Positions 48,124-61,295 of a stretch of DNA of 64,000 nt are shown in pieces. The position numbers were made by a program, and so were the translations under genes. Under the pieces are notes generated by a model. It had not been told where the DNA came from and did not search any database. It saw only the letters and a program-made list of their open reading frames with translations. This stretch comes from Panulirus ornatus (lineage: Eukaryota; Arthropoda; Malacostraca; Decapoda; Palinuridae): the NCBI RefSeq assembly GCF_036320965.1, contig NC_092239.1, positions 5,516,820 to 5,580,819 of the forward strand. Direction: 5' to 3'. Position 1 is the first letter of the stretch; each line of letters starts with the position of its first letter.

Positions 48124-48176
<53 letters not shown>
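48040..48176. repeat. (GA)n and (CT)n facing each other
   Basis: GA at about 48041-48090 and CT at about 48127-48176 are reverse complements with a 36-bp spacer, so one strand could fold into a ~48-bp stem. Confidence 0.93.
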
Positions 48177-48269
48177 ACATCTATTGATGCGCTTATGATG
48201 CTTCCGGCGTCTCTAGCAGTTGTAGTAGTAGAGGAGCATGTATAAGAAGAGCTGAAGAGGGTGTGCTAA

Positions 48270-48535
48270 AAGGGTTTGGACATCCGTGTCCACGTGTGGA
48301 GGCCAGTGGGCTCCGTCTCCAGGCGTGGAGGCCAGTGCCCTCCGTCTCCAGACATGGAGCCCCGTACGCCAAGTCTCCAGACGCGGAGGCCAGCGCCCCC
48401 CGTCTCCAGACATGGAGCCCCGTACGCTATGTCTCCAGACGTGGAGGCCAGCGCCCCCCGTCTCCAGACATGGAGCCCCGTACGCCAAGTCTCCACACGC
48501 GGAGGCCAGTGCCCTCCGTCTCCAGACGTCTCGTG
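48270..48535. repeat. ~60-bp GC-rich minisatellite with ~30-bp half units
   Basis: Alternates gtggaggccagtgccctccg and tctccagacatggagccccg, then tacgccaag. About four full units. Several frames on both strands stay open through it, which explains the overlapping open frames. Confidence 0.93.
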
Positions 48536-48893
48536 ACCTAGCCGGTCGTCTTGCCTGACCCCCCCCCCCCCTCCTCCTCCTAACTATCCACAGCTGGTGA
48601 GAATTTCTTCTTCTCCGGGTCGAATCCACGGCTTTTGTGTGCGATACAGTGTAAACGTCTCCTCCGGGGTCTTAAAGTCGACTTATGGGCCGTTGTTGGG
48701 GAGGTGGGGGTCGTTATCGAGGGTGTGTGGGGGGTGGCTGGTGTGGAAGGTGAGGTGGGGAGGGTGTTTACCCCCGGCCTCGGGAAATTAACAATCCCGC
48801 AATGGTCGACCGGAACGGATCAGCGTGGGGGGGTTCGGATCCCAGGATAATGAAGCGATATGTCGGTGGCTCCGTCTTCACGAGGGAGTTCAG

Positions 48894-48928
<35 letters not shown>

Positions 48929-49150
48929 TTAGATCAGGAGCTTTGCCTAGGCGCTTGCATCCCCCCAGTTGACCCCCCTCTCCTCCAGCTAGGTACTGAC
49001 TTACTTCGTGGGTGTGGTCGACCGCCCGCACAGTCTCCTCCTAAGCGCCCACGTTTATTTTTTTTTCCCCCCATCTAGTGAGACACTATAACGTGTGCAT
49101 ATTGACACTTGAGTGGCGTTACCCACTGTACCTTCAGTGCTGCTGCTGCT
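48536..49150. other. Intergenic
   Basis: (GT)n at about 48895-48927. A B-box-like word (ggttcggatccc) at 48832-48843 is off consensus. No gene is seen. Confidence 0.5.
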
Positions 49151-49155
49151 AACAA

Positions 49156-49178
49156 CAACAACAACAACAATAATAATA

Positions 49179-49245
<67 letters not shown>

Positions 49246-49338
49246 TGAATGAACTACAGCCAATGGCTACAACTACAGGGAGAAAATACAGACTGAGGCT
49301 GTTCGAAAGAGGCAAGGGTTACATGACCAACCAGTCTT

Positions 49339-49414
<76 letters not shown>

Positions 49415-49482
49415 TCTAGCAGCAGCCGACTCAGTAAGCCTTTAATTATCATCATTATACATCCTTATACACGTAACACGTA

Positions 49483-49545
<63 letters not shown>
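49156..49545 (+). repeat. (AAC)/(AAT)n, (TA)n and (CA)n microsatellites
   Basis: AAC then AAT triplets at about 49152-49242, TA at about 49339-49411, CA at about 49489-49543. Confidence 0.95.
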
Positions 49546-49547
<2 letters not shown>

Positions 49548-49797
49548 TAAACGCAGATCTAAATAACGTATACACATCAGAGTGAAGGTCAATACAGTGA
49601 GGACTCGGGGCAAAACGACTTAGGGAGACGTAGGACCGCCGACCATCCCAGGGCCGGATGATCATAACTCAAACCTTCTTACACCAGTTTCTAATGTAAA
49701 AATATCATGAACTTTTTTCTTCTCTTCCTGTAGTTTCAGAGACTCGCATCACGAGGCAAATATATAGTTAAGCTACGTTGTTATTTATCGTACGCTC

Positions 49798-49803
<6 letters not shown>

Positions 49804-49845
<42 letters not shown>
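49804..49845 (+). repeat. (GT)n microsatellite
   Basis: About 20 units. Confidence 0.95.
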
Positions 49846-49847
<2 letters not shown>

Positions 49848-51610
49848 CTGTAATTTGGCCGCACAGCTTGTGAAAAGTCGCCTTAGACGAAGCCGCATTG
49901 TCGTCAGCGAACAAAAAAAAAGGAGTTCAGTTTCGACGAGGAAACTTCTCACACCGAAGGAGTCCATCACTTCCCTGCTACCGACCCTAGCGCAACCATG
50001 GGAGCTGTAGCAACCCCACCAAAAAAAAAAGAAAAAAAAAAAAGAAGAGACAAACAGATCAGACAAGTAATAGAGAAATTGACGCCCGACAACGGATGGA
50101 CATAAACGGAACGAAAATGGCCTTACAAGCAGAGAGTTTTTAACTCTGAGTCCTCAAGAGGGCGACGTGTGCTGCATCACCGCAGCAGAAAGATTTGTAC
50201 CACACGCCGCTCGCTCGCTGCCTCCCATAGGACCCTAAATAGAGCATGGCCGGTCCGACACCTTGGTAAGAATAAGCACCCACTTGGGTCACGTTTTCTC
50301 TTTCCTATGGTAATGCTGTTGAGTGGATGTGCGAAGGGAGGGAAGGGGGGAGTGGGGCTATTTCATCTCCTGAAACCAGTTAAAAAAAAAAAAAAAAGCG
50401 ACTCGGTTAATGTCTAGCCCCTATTCACCCTCCTCCTCCTCCTCCTCCTCCTCTCTTTTCGTATCTCTTAATCGGCGAACTCCGGAGACAAGCCTTTTAG
50501 TAAACCCCTTCCAAAATCCTTCACCTCCTGCGATCCATCCTTCCTTCCAGTCAACCGTCTGGGAAATATATTCGGGGCTTTATGAACAGCCATCTGGAAC
50601 AGACCATCACGCAGTAATAAGGGTGTGCGGTACTGGAATCATCTGGAAGACCTGGAGGTGTGAATTATTCTTGACACCAACACTCGGACCGTTGCTTCTT
50701 CAGGGACCCAGTTCTTCAGAGCACAAGGGGAACCTCAAGGCCACAACACCGCCATCGGGGCGAGCGTAACCCCCGTCTGGCGCCAGGGAGTTTACGTAAA
50801 GCAGCTGCCACGGAACTGCCAGAGACGACACTACAATACCCGTGTTGAGTAGCGGTCAATGAATAATCCCTGGCGCACCTTCCAAGCTCCCTAGGTGAAC
50901 CCCCCCAGAGCAGCGAAACTCCCTTAAGCACTGCCCTCCCCTCCCATGGAACGCCCTACCGTGGGGATCCTAATAACCCACTCCGTCCTCATTAAGACGT
51001 CCCCCCCTGATCATAACCACGTCTCTCGTGAGCTGGCGATGCGTGACTGAGCATTTACCCTGGCAAATACGATGAAGTCCTTGATACTGTATCATACACC
51101 ACATGACGAGACTAAACCTAGCCTAGGTGTCGTTGTGGTCAGCCACACTGGTCAGGGTTCGATCCCTTGGCGTAGGGTAGGCGGTACGCAGCTCACCCAG
51201 CAGTTCATTGGCTCAGGCTGGTAAAATGAAGTTACCTCGCAACTCGGGTTAGGGGTTACCGCACCAACAGCTGCGTCAGGCCTAGAAGAGCAGACAGTTT
51301 GCGACTTGCAATCTCCTCACTTCAGGTATATCCATGTCCACGAACACAGCCCTCCCTCTGGCCTTCACTGACAGGCGTGTTGAGAGCCTTACTAAATGAA
51401 ATACGAGTTCAGTTGCAGTCATGAAGCAAATCGTCCAGTTTCTTTTTTCATGTATATACATCAAAGTTCCTTTGTTATAAAACAGGCAAGCTAAGCCTTA
51501 ACCTATTCTGTTATCAAAGAATTCACGTCATAGATCCTATATTTTTACTTCCTGACAAAGTCATCACTTTCATGTAATCGATCCTAATCAAATGTTTATA
51601 TGAAACACTC
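49846..51610. other. Intergenic, one SINE head, no supported gene
   Basis: A-rich patches at 50020-50045 and 50381-50397, and a (CTC)n patch at 50430-50452. Open frames here have no family signature. Confidence 0.5.
51125..51215 (+). mobile_element. tRNA-derived SINE head
   Basis: An exact B box ggttcgatccc lies at 51156-51166, with A-box-like tgtcgttgtggtcagc 27 bp upstream. No A-tail is seen within 150 bp, so it is truncated or diverged. Confidence 0.5.
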
Positions 51611-51614
51611 AACG

Positions 51615-51617
<3 letters not shown>

Positions 51618-51687
<70 letters not shown>

Positions 51688-51690
51688 TAT
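51618..51690 (+). repeat. (TA)n microsatellite
   Basis: About 32 units plus an interrupted end. Confidence 0.95.
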
Positions 51691-51699
51691 CACTCGTAT

Positions 51700-53490
51700 A
51701 CAACAATGGAAAACGTAACAACTGGTATCAACGAGAAAAAAGAAAATAATTTTTTCAACCGCTGTTTTCGCTCAAATTACAAAATTTAGCTCGTTCCGCT
51801 GTCATATGTAGCGCTTTGATTGCATTATCATTCATGTATTCATGGCACTTTTACGTTACAAATAACAGCCTCCCTTCATTTCTGTTAGTTTATTGAAAAA
51901 TAATCCCCCACGTCATTTCCTTGATGTAGTATATACAAATCGTAATATTAACATTCACAGCGATGTACGCCCAAGTTATTTTCCCTCGGCCATTTATACA
52001 TTTAAATTCTACGCGATGGCATGTATGAGTGCCGGCCCGCAGGGAATGCTGCCGATGGTAACTGTCGTGTTGCATCGTTACCGGGATTGTTCAGCATGTG
52101 TTTGGGAGAGCGCTTCCGCCGGCTGTAACATCTGGTGGCGGAGCACACACCGACCGTTGCTGTGAGGGAGGGAGGAGGGAGCGGAGAATGGCGCGCGCAC
52201 AGACCGTTGCTGTGTTTTGAGCGAGCCAGGCGGGAGAGCGAGGGATACTTCGCTACTGACACAGTCCGTTACTGTATGGGGACTTGATTTAACAGGAACT
52301 CCTGACACTGTGGCTGTGTGAGGGGTGTGGGGGTGTCTTAATTGATCAAATACGGCACGTATGTTTTGGTTGGTTTAAACTTGAAGTCTGTCGTGGGGGG
52401 TGAATGGCAGTTAGATTATTGATTCCTGTTACGTGATGTATGGCCATCTACTGCTAAGCGGTCATGAAGCTATAAATCGTCATATAAAATATTACATTTT
52501 ACGTAATGTTGGGGCTTTATCATTTTGTGAAGGCTAGGAATGATGCCTTAAATCCGCTTTCGTTGTCATGGTTCCGCCAAGCCTAGCCTAACACAGGGGG
52601 CCCCTCCCTGGCTTTTGAACAGCCTATCCCTCTTCTCCCCGCTAATTTATGATCATTCAGTTTCTCTAATATTACCGCGTCCTGAGAAATGTGTTCAATT
52701 TCGAGTGCTTACGTAAGTAACCAAGGCCGTTGTAAATTTCCCTTTTTTCCCCAGGTCCTTAGCAATGTCGAATCTACGTTGTGTCTCAAGCGTAGTTCAG
52801 ACTACGCTTGGCATGGGCTCTGTTGTCAGTGGCATCCTGTCGTCGGGTGTGCCAATAATGGCACAGGGTGTGTGTATGCTCGACGTACCATTACCGTCAC
52901 AAACGAGCCGGCCTGTGTGTGTGTGTGTGCCAGGCTGCTGAAGGTGGATGTGCGTACTGTGTTAAATACGATGCACTGCTTCATCCCACAAGCAATCGCA
53001 AACGAATTTAATCAACATTACAGCGTATTTAATCATACTGAGGATTTGAAAATATTAAAGCCAACATGAACTCTAAACATTTCGTTAGGCTGTATACAAA
53101 TCTGAAATATTACTTTTAAGCCCAGTGTAATAATAAAGAAATCTATCAGTAATACGATTCTTCAGGTATTTACATTGATCACCAACTTCTTCGACATCTT
53201 TCTCTGATAAATGTTTGTTAAACATAAATATCGAGGAAAACTAACACTCTGTTACAGGTGTTATGATAATGCCGTCATTCATTTATGTACCGACAGGAAA
53301 GAGGATTGGACTTGTGAAAAATTAACGTGTTCACAACCGTTATTTCTGTCATTACTGTCAGCGTATACGTGGAGGATCGCAGCAAGTATGAACATACTAT
53401 TGATAGAATGATATAGTATGAATATATACCACGAGGATTATCTATGACTCAACCTCAGAATCAATACTTACATGCGGGTTTGTGTGAAAG
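51700..53490. other. Intergenic with a short CpG-rich patch
   Basis: 52020-52280 is richer in CpG than its surroundings and carries three spaced copies of an accgttgctgt-like word. A 126-codon open frame at 52689-53069 has no recognised domain. I call no gene. Confidence 0.4.
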
Positions 53491-53494
53491 TATG

Positions 53495-53539
<45 letters not shown>

Positions 53540-53565
53540 TGTGTGTGTGTGTGTGTGTGTGTGAA
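53495..53565 (+). repeat. (GT)n microsatellite
   Basis: GT with one interruption; GT-rich sequence continues to 53720. Confidence 0.95.
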
Positions 53566-54115
53566 AGTATCGTATATGTGTCTATGAAGCGTTTGGCGTG
53601 TGTGTGTGTAAAGATGGTAAATGCATGCGTACGCCTGTATGTGTGTGAGGTTGCATTTCTGTAACTAGAAAAATTGCGTGTGTGTGTCTGTATTTGTTTG
53701 CGTGTATACGTATCATACCATGACTCTATAATTACCTATTTTTGGAGTACCGGGAAGAAATTTCACACTCGTGGGGGTCCCCATCTCTGTACACAAGCGA
53801 GTGCAAATATGCACGATTTTATTCGCGCGTTCATGTATATGTATCTGTGGGCATTTATATGTGGAATCGTGGGCTTTGTATTCGTGGGAAATTGTGCGTG
53901 GACCTACCTGCGTCTGTATATATAGGAAATGAGGTAGACATGTAGCTACATACGTGAGTACAATTACCAGTCCACGATAGGGGCTAAAAACAACAGCGTC
54001 ACTGATCATCCCACTGGGGGGTGGGGGAAAAATTCTCTCCTAAATGCAAATAATATGCCACGAATTTAAAGGTGTTGTCCAGTTAGGGCAGACAAAGGGA
54101 AGCCTGGAGCAGGCA

Positions 54116-54880
<765 letters not shown>

Positions 54881-54882
54881 TA

Positions 54883-54995
54883 GCAAATGGCGTCCTAGCT
54901 ACGTCTCTTCGTTGTATATCAACTGACTGTTGTATTTCTCTCTTGTGCCTCCCCTGATATGAATATACTTGATCACGCGCAAGATTGTGATCCTT

Positions 54996-55000
<5 letters not shown>
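54883..55000 (+). mobile_element. Hammerhead-associated dispersed repeat, copy 6 (rearranged)
   Basis: The left part matches copy 3 (caaatggcgtcctagc to ctcccctgat), then switches before the ribozyme core is complete to gatcacgcgcaagattgtga and tcctttccaa, a sequence also present beside copy 4. It ends at (TA)n. Confidence 0.7.

Positions 55001-55071
<71 letters not shown>
55001..55071 (+). repeat. (TA)n microsatellite
   Basis: About 35 units. Confidence 0.95.
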
Positions 55072-55074
<3 letters not shown>

Positions 55075-55243
55075 AATTTTTTCAATTGGAGGGAAAAAAA
55101 TAAAAACAACGCGAGAGAATAGGAAGACGAAGGCGACGGAAAACTGCAAACACAGACATAACTCACACTTGGTAAATATGAAAACATCTGTGTTGAAGTT
55201 TGGAAGACATTGATGGTATGTGCTGGAGGGGTAACATGTTGAG

Positions 55244-55245
<2 letters not shown>

Positions 55246-55328
<83 letters not shown>

Positions 55329-55429
55329 CTTTCTATATCACATGACTCATTCGTCGCAACCCCTTCTGCGGTGAGCGCTACGCGCTATCCCTGCCTTCGG
55401 GCAAATTTTTGTCGTAGACGCTCGTAGGA

Positions 55430-55498
<69 letters not shown>
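55246..55498 (+). repeat. Two long (CT)n tracts
   Basis: CT at about 55246-55324 and 55433-55498. Confidence 0.95.
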
Positions 55499-55503
<5 letters not shown>

Positions 55504-56096
55504 AGGAAGAAAAGGGAAACACACACACAAAAGCAATAAGGGAAAATTTATGGAAGGCTGAGAGGGGAAAAAAAAAATGGACAAGCTCTTATAGCAAATA
55601 CGAAATGTTCTATGTGAGAATAACTGGGGAAATCTTCATCAAAAAAAGGATATATTCAATGCAGTGCATAAAGGTATGCAATCACTGGAGAGGTTGATAT
55701 ACAAATATTAAAAGAAAAATGGCTGCAGCACTAAGACTAAGTGTACTACTCAGTGAGGATAAATATGCCACGAGTTAAGTATGATATAATGATTTGATGT
55801 ATTAAAATGAAAAAAAAAAATGAAGTGAATCTGCGGGAAACTGGGCAGTAAAGCATATTTAGTAAAGGGGGAAATATATATATATATACATTAGTGAAGG
55901 GGCTTTCAAAATACAAGGAACTATACTAAGCCCAAAGATCACTCACAATGAACAATGAATAAACGAGGCAAAGGGGAAAGCATGATTCAACACAGAGGCA
56001 AGAAAGACGTAGATGATATAATGAAAGAGGAAGAAAAAGAGTAAAAAGAAAAAATAAAGCTATTTTCTGGTTTCTTCTTGGACCCGGTAAAGTGAG

Positions 56097-56135
<39 letters not shown>

Positions 56136-56695
56136 ACAGTTCGAAAATGGGAAGTAAATTGAGCACGTGAGGTTGGAGGATGGCGTCACAATTAGGGATT
56201 AAAGGAAGAGGGTCTGAAAGCGGGATGATAAGTACGAACGACGGGGTCTGCACAGTGGGATCACAAGTGAGGATCAAGATAGGTATTTATTTCCAAGTGG
56301 GGGAGAGAAGCCGGCCTCAACACTGTAGGATTTCCTTTGCCAGTGGCTTCAGGTCTCAACACTGTAGGGTTTCGTTTGCCAGTGGCTTCAGATTTCTAAA
56401 CGTTCATCGACGGTGGGGTGCGAGTAGCTACAGTGGACCATGGGGCCGGGAAGATATGGGAGTGGAGCCAGCCTCCCAGTAACACCCTCCAATATACTGG
56501 GAGAGCCACACCGGGGTGAGGGGTGGGCGGTAGAGCGATTCCCCTCCCCACTGCGAGATATGAGGGTCAACACGGTAATGGGAGCTGGCTCCACGACCCT
56601 CCCTCCCTCTCCCATTCTTTGCTCGAACTACACACTGAGGTGTGATGGGGGAAGGGGGGGGGGTCGCCATCTGTAGGTATTGCTAACCTCGGTTA
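55499..56695. other. Intergenic
   Basis: (GA)n at about 56101-56132 and a duplicated ~35-bp unit (caacactgtaggatttcctt and copy) at 56319-56393. No gene is seen. Confidence 0.5.
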
Positions 56696-56698
56696 CAC

Positions 56699-56699
<1 letters not shown>

Positions 56700-56767
<68 letters not shown>
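56700..56767 (+). repeat. Compound (GT)n-(TA)n microsatellite
   Basis: Short GT then TA to 56767. Confidence 0.95.
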
Positions 56768-56770
<3 letters not shown>

Positions 56771-57309
56771 CCGGTAATTAAGCACTGTAATGGAGAGGCC
56801 TGTGGTTCAGGAGTATGGTGGCTGCAGTACAAGTGTGGTGGAAGTAGTGTACAGCACGCATGTAGATAATGGTATAAGTAATAACTGTTGTAGTGTGGTA
56901 GTGTGTGTGTGTGTGTATATATACACATACATGAAGGCAGAGGCACATACTGTGACGATAGTTACGGCACTATAAACGTCGCGACTGAGGCGCAAGTGTT
57001 GTGAATATGTTCAGTGTGGCAGAAGGGGATTTACTGATCTCCAGAGAGCACCCGCTGCTGTCACGTTTACATACACGGAGCCACACTACGAATACTACTA
57101 CTGTATCAGTGGAGAGGTAGTAGGGAATCTCTATGACGACCCCACACATACACGCACCCTCGAGGGCCACAAGAAGAGGGAGGTCGTGCTCCCAAGTGCC
57201 CCGAAATTACCATCCTCAAGGCTTGAGGTATCTGTGTCTTTGGCCTCTACGGAAGTCGTTAACTAAGGCAGGTTAGGGCATTACGCGGTGGAAAATGCCT
57301 CCACACTGA

Positions 57310-57770
57310 TCGAATCCCTTAGACCCTTGAGCACGTCGGTACGACCGCTGAGCGAAGCGGTGCGAGCCTTGAAGCACGTCGGTACGGCCGCTGAGCGAAG
57401 CGGTGCGAGCCTTGAGCACGACGGTACTACCATTGAGCAAAGCGGTACGAGCCTTGAGCACGTCGGTACGGCCGCTGAGCGAAGCGGTACAAGCCTTGAG
57501 CACGTCGGTACGACCAATGAGCAAAGCGGTACGAGCCTTGAGCACGACGGTACGACCATTGAGCAAAGCGGTGCGAGCCTTGAGCACGACGGTACGACCA
57601 CTGAGCAAAGCGGTACGAGCCTTGAGCACGTCGGTACGACCAATGAGCAAAGGGGTAAGAGCCTTGAGCACGACGGTACGGCTCTAGGGTGTGAGTGCCT
57701 GCTCAAGGGCCGTACCGACGTGTACCGACGTGCTCAAGGGCCGTAGTGACGTGCCCAAAGGCATGAAACA
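57310..57770. repeat. 21-bp family array with 42-bp higher-order unit and inverted end
   Basis: Two 21-bp half units alternate: acgaccgctgagcgaagcgg and gagccttgagcacgtcggt. There are about nine 42-bp units to 57685, then a reversed part (gctcaagggccgtaccgacg, repeated) to about 57762. Three overlapping open frames arise from it. Confidence 0.95.
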
Positions 57771-58275
57771 CTACAACCTGTTAAGATTACCGTAAAAACC
57801 ACCAACGTGAACCAGTTTTATGGCCGACACCCAAGAGTGCAAAACTCTTGAGCGCGTTGAAGGCTGGAAGGAAAGGTCGAACTGACTTTTGAACTTCCAA
57901 ATGTCAAAGACCTTTTTTCTTCACTGGATGTTAAACATGTAAGAATCTTGGATCAGGCAGGTACAAAACAGACACACTGTAACACGTCCTTCCAAAATGG
58001 GGTACGACACCCACACACTATACACGTATGTACCAAAGATATACGTAACGTCCTTGTTCCGTTTCTCAAACGAATTTATATAAGAATGTACATACGACGA
58101 AGACCACGATGGGTTGTACAAATGTTACAGTCATCAACAGCGGTACAGAGGGAACCATGCATAGTTAAGCGGATAGGAACAGATAACTGCACCAGTGATG
58201 AAAGATTTATCAAAGAAAATGGGATGGGGCCAGAGTCACGGTAACACGAAGTTGTCCACTCCCTTTTGGAAGACT
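57771..58275. other. Intergenic
   Basis: Unique sequence, no gene recognised. Confidence 0.5.
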
Positions 58276-58276
58276 G

Positions 58277-58278
<2 letters not shown>

Positions 58279-58312
<34 letters not shown>

Positions 58313-58541
58313 GGGCCTGACCATGAGTCAACACGCGCAATGTTCACTCTGGAGAACATATCAGTCGTTCAGCGTGAACAGAACGTTATCTTCTTATATG
58401 GAAGACATGTTTACGTTCCGTCCTGCAAAAGACAAAAGCGGGGTCAGAAAAAAAAAATTCTACCGATGGTCTACGTCGTGTTGTTATCACCCTCCTCGAG
58501 AAGCGCATCTTGTAGAACTGGGTCGTTGGCCGGACGGGTGT

Positions 58542-58617
<76 letters not shown>
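58279..58617 (+). repeat. (CA)n and (GA)n microsatellites
   Basis: CA at about 58279-58311; GA at about 58544-58617. Confidence 0.95.
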
Positions 58618-58619
<2 letters not shown>

Positions 58620-59680
58620 AGAGCGCAAGGAGGGGGGGTTAAAACGTACGACTATGGTCGTGGCGCCTGCCCTCTCGTGCACGCGGGTAGACGACCCCCA
58701 CCGAGTTATACGACCTTCGACGGGGAGGGATGTGGCGGTCACGGTCAGGGAGGAGGAGGAGCGCGCCGTGCAGTGCCTCGTCTGGGAGGAAGAGGAGGAG
58801 GAGGACCTAAGTCCACGGTGGTTGTGTGTGGGCCGCAGCAGAGGAGTGAGGCAGCGCACCCAACATGATCTGATGCCCTGAGACATGGCTGAGAGATAGA
58901 TAGACAGATAGAAGAACAGATAGACAGATGGATAAAGATAAGATTGAAAAGAAAGAAACGGAAGTAAGGAGGAAAAGTACAGAGGGAGTAATTCTACATA
59001 CAGCGAAGTACAGCGAGCGTTGAAGTGAATGTGCGTGCGTGTGACGACTAGTGGGTACGAGGCAGAGAGTATGAACCCGCGCCGTCATTAACAGATCAGA
59101 TATTTACCAGGGGGAGGGCAACACGTCGCCCGAGTGTTTACCCACAGGCATCTGGGTGGATAATGTCGTTGGGAAGATAAATACTTTGGGCAAAGTTTAC
59201 TGACCCGGAGACCCTCCAAAACAAGAGTGGCTGGGGCAAGCAGAGAGGGTGGGAGAGAGAGGCGGGCACGCATTCGGTCGGTCGGTCGGTCGATGCGGTG
59301 GCGGTGTGTGGAGTGTGCGTGCGTGCTGGTGATATACATGGGAGGCTGAGAAGGGTGACATGGAAGGTGCTTCTCAAAAATGGTGAAACATACTTTCGGG
59401 GTCGGGGTTGGGTGGGTGGGGAGAGAAAATAACATTCGGGTCGGACGTAAATGTATTATCTTAAGGGGAGGTTGTTTATAAGTCTGGCGCCGAAAGGGAA
59501 AGGGAACGGAAGAGACGATGGTGGTGGTGTGGGTGGCGAGGTGTTACATTGCTGGGGACATGGAATTGAAGGATCTCTCGCGGGGTTTCGTCTCTCGCTG
59601 CCAGGGACGAAGAGAGAAAAAAAAGAAGAAATTCGACGACAAAGAGGACTCAAAGTTTACGTTTTCTGTGCATCATTATC
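58618..59680. other. Intergenic
   Basis: A GGA patch at 58750-58805 and (GATA)-like sequence at 58895-58935. No gene is supported. Confidence 0.5.
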
Positions 59681-59682
59681 AG

Positions 59683-59784
59683 AAGAAGAAGAAGAAGAAG
59701 AAGAAGAAAAAGAAGAAGGATACACGTCCCGGAGTAACTGATAGGCTCTCTCTCCAACCGCTCCTCTAAGTGCGCCATCACAAT

Positions 59785-59828
<44 letters not shown>

Positions 59829-59938
59829 CTGCCCCTCTCACGGGTCCAGCAGGGCGCCGTATGGTATCCCACACGCTGATCACGTCTCCCTTCCTCACCC
59901 CACCTGATGGCCTCGCTACGTGTGCGTGCGTGAGTGTG

Positions 59939-60002
<64 letters not shown>
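59683..60002 (+). repeat. (AAG)n, (CA)n and (GT)n microsatellites
   Basis: AAG at about 59682-59712, CA at about 59784-59826, GT at about 59940-60001. The last two are inverted relative to each other. Confidence 0.95.
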
Positions 60003-60004
<2 letters not shown>

Positions 60005-60314
60005 CAGCAGCAGCAGCGAGGGAAGGGACCCCCGTACACGTCCCCCCGTCATCTGATTCATCAACATCAAAGACCTTTCTGGCCAGTGGAATTAGTGTGG
60101 ATCGGGAGACACGAATCCGTGACGAGGCTGATTGCAAGACTTCGTGCGCGATCCCCCCCCTCACCCATCCTGACCACCCCCCCCCTCTACGAAACGAGTC
60201 TCTACGAGTAGAAAGAACCGTTCTGTTCGTTATGTCAAATCCTTTAACAAAAAAAAAAAAGTTTGGAAAAGGGTTGTATTTTATTCCTTGGTTAAGACAA
60301 GTATGGGGTAAGAC

Positions 60315-60319
60315 ACACA

Positions 60320-60366
<47 letters not shown>

Positions 60367-60375
60367 GCGCGCGCG
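60315..60375 (+). repeat. (CA)n-(CG)n compound tract
   Basis: Alternating CA to 60352, then 12 CG units to 60375. Confidence 0.95.
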
Positions 60376-60492
60376 AGGCTAATACTGTTAAGAGTTACAT
60401 GAACAGCAGGGAACGAGAAGTGAGGAAAGGAGGCAAATGATGAAAGAGGAATTCCCAATTATGTTGAGAAATACACCTATGCATGGAGAGAG

Positions 60493-60499
<7 letters not shown>

Positions 60500-60570
<71 letters not shown>
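60500..60570 (+). repeat. (GA)n microsatellite
   Basis: About 35 units. Confidence 0.95.
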
Positions 60571-60575
<5 letters not shown>

Positions 60576-60845
60576 CACCACCCACAACATGACAAAATAA
60601 TGATCATCACAAATATGAACAATGAACCGAAATAAGGGAATAAAAAATAATATACAGCACAACCCACGTGATCAAAATGCACGGAGAATACCTCGCCTGG
60701 GGAAAGAAAAACACAATCTGAGACTGGATCATGTGTCGATATATCGTGTGGGTGAGCATAGTTGACGTACAGAGAGCCCTTATTCTTCCTTGATCATCAT
60801 TAGCCAATATTTGGCCGACAGAGAGGCGGAGGCTGCCGGTGCCAA

Positions 60846-60952
60846 CACACACACCCACACCCACCAACACACACACACACACACACACACACACCCACAT
60901 CCACACACACACCCACACCCACACACCACACACACACACCCACACACACACA
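60846..60952 (+). repeat. (CA)n/(CCACAC)n tract
   Basis: CA with regular extra C; it reads as poly(His-Thr) in open frames. Confidence 0.95.
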
Positions 60953-61223
60953 ATGCAGGCGCCATTGGCGGAAATCAATGCACGCAATATCGACTCCTGC
61001 CCATCATTATTCATGGTCCATGCAGGATATCGGAGACGGAGCCATGTGTGCAGGGGCTGGTATTGTGAGGTTACGCCGCGTTATCGCAATTATCATCATC
61101 ACGCGACCGAGATGAAGTTTCAAGCTTTTTTTTTTTTCCTCCTCCTCTTCCGACTCTCAGACGCGGAGATGCGCGCGCGATCCGATACTTTTCTCACGTA
61201 ATGCTAGTGATCACACTGGGCGC

Positions 61224-61231
<8 letters not shown>

Positions 61232-61281
<50 letters not shown>
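61232..61281 (+). repeat. (CT)n microsatellite
   Basis: About 25 units, directly before the candidate exon at 61296. Confidence 0.95.
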
Positions 61282-61285
<4 letters not shown>

Positions 61286-61295
61286 CATGTTGAAG

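Noticed and set aside
48832..48843. Pol III B box ggttcggatccc
   Set aside because: Off consensus at the invariant A and no A box upstream.
52689..53069. A 126-codon open frame as a secreted Cys-containing protein
   Set aside because: No recognisable domain; a stretch comes from a GT run; splice-like sites inside it could as well break it up.
57281..57746. Overlapping open frames of 132-152 codons with heptad-like repeats
   Set aside because: All come from the 21/42-bp array, on both strands at once.
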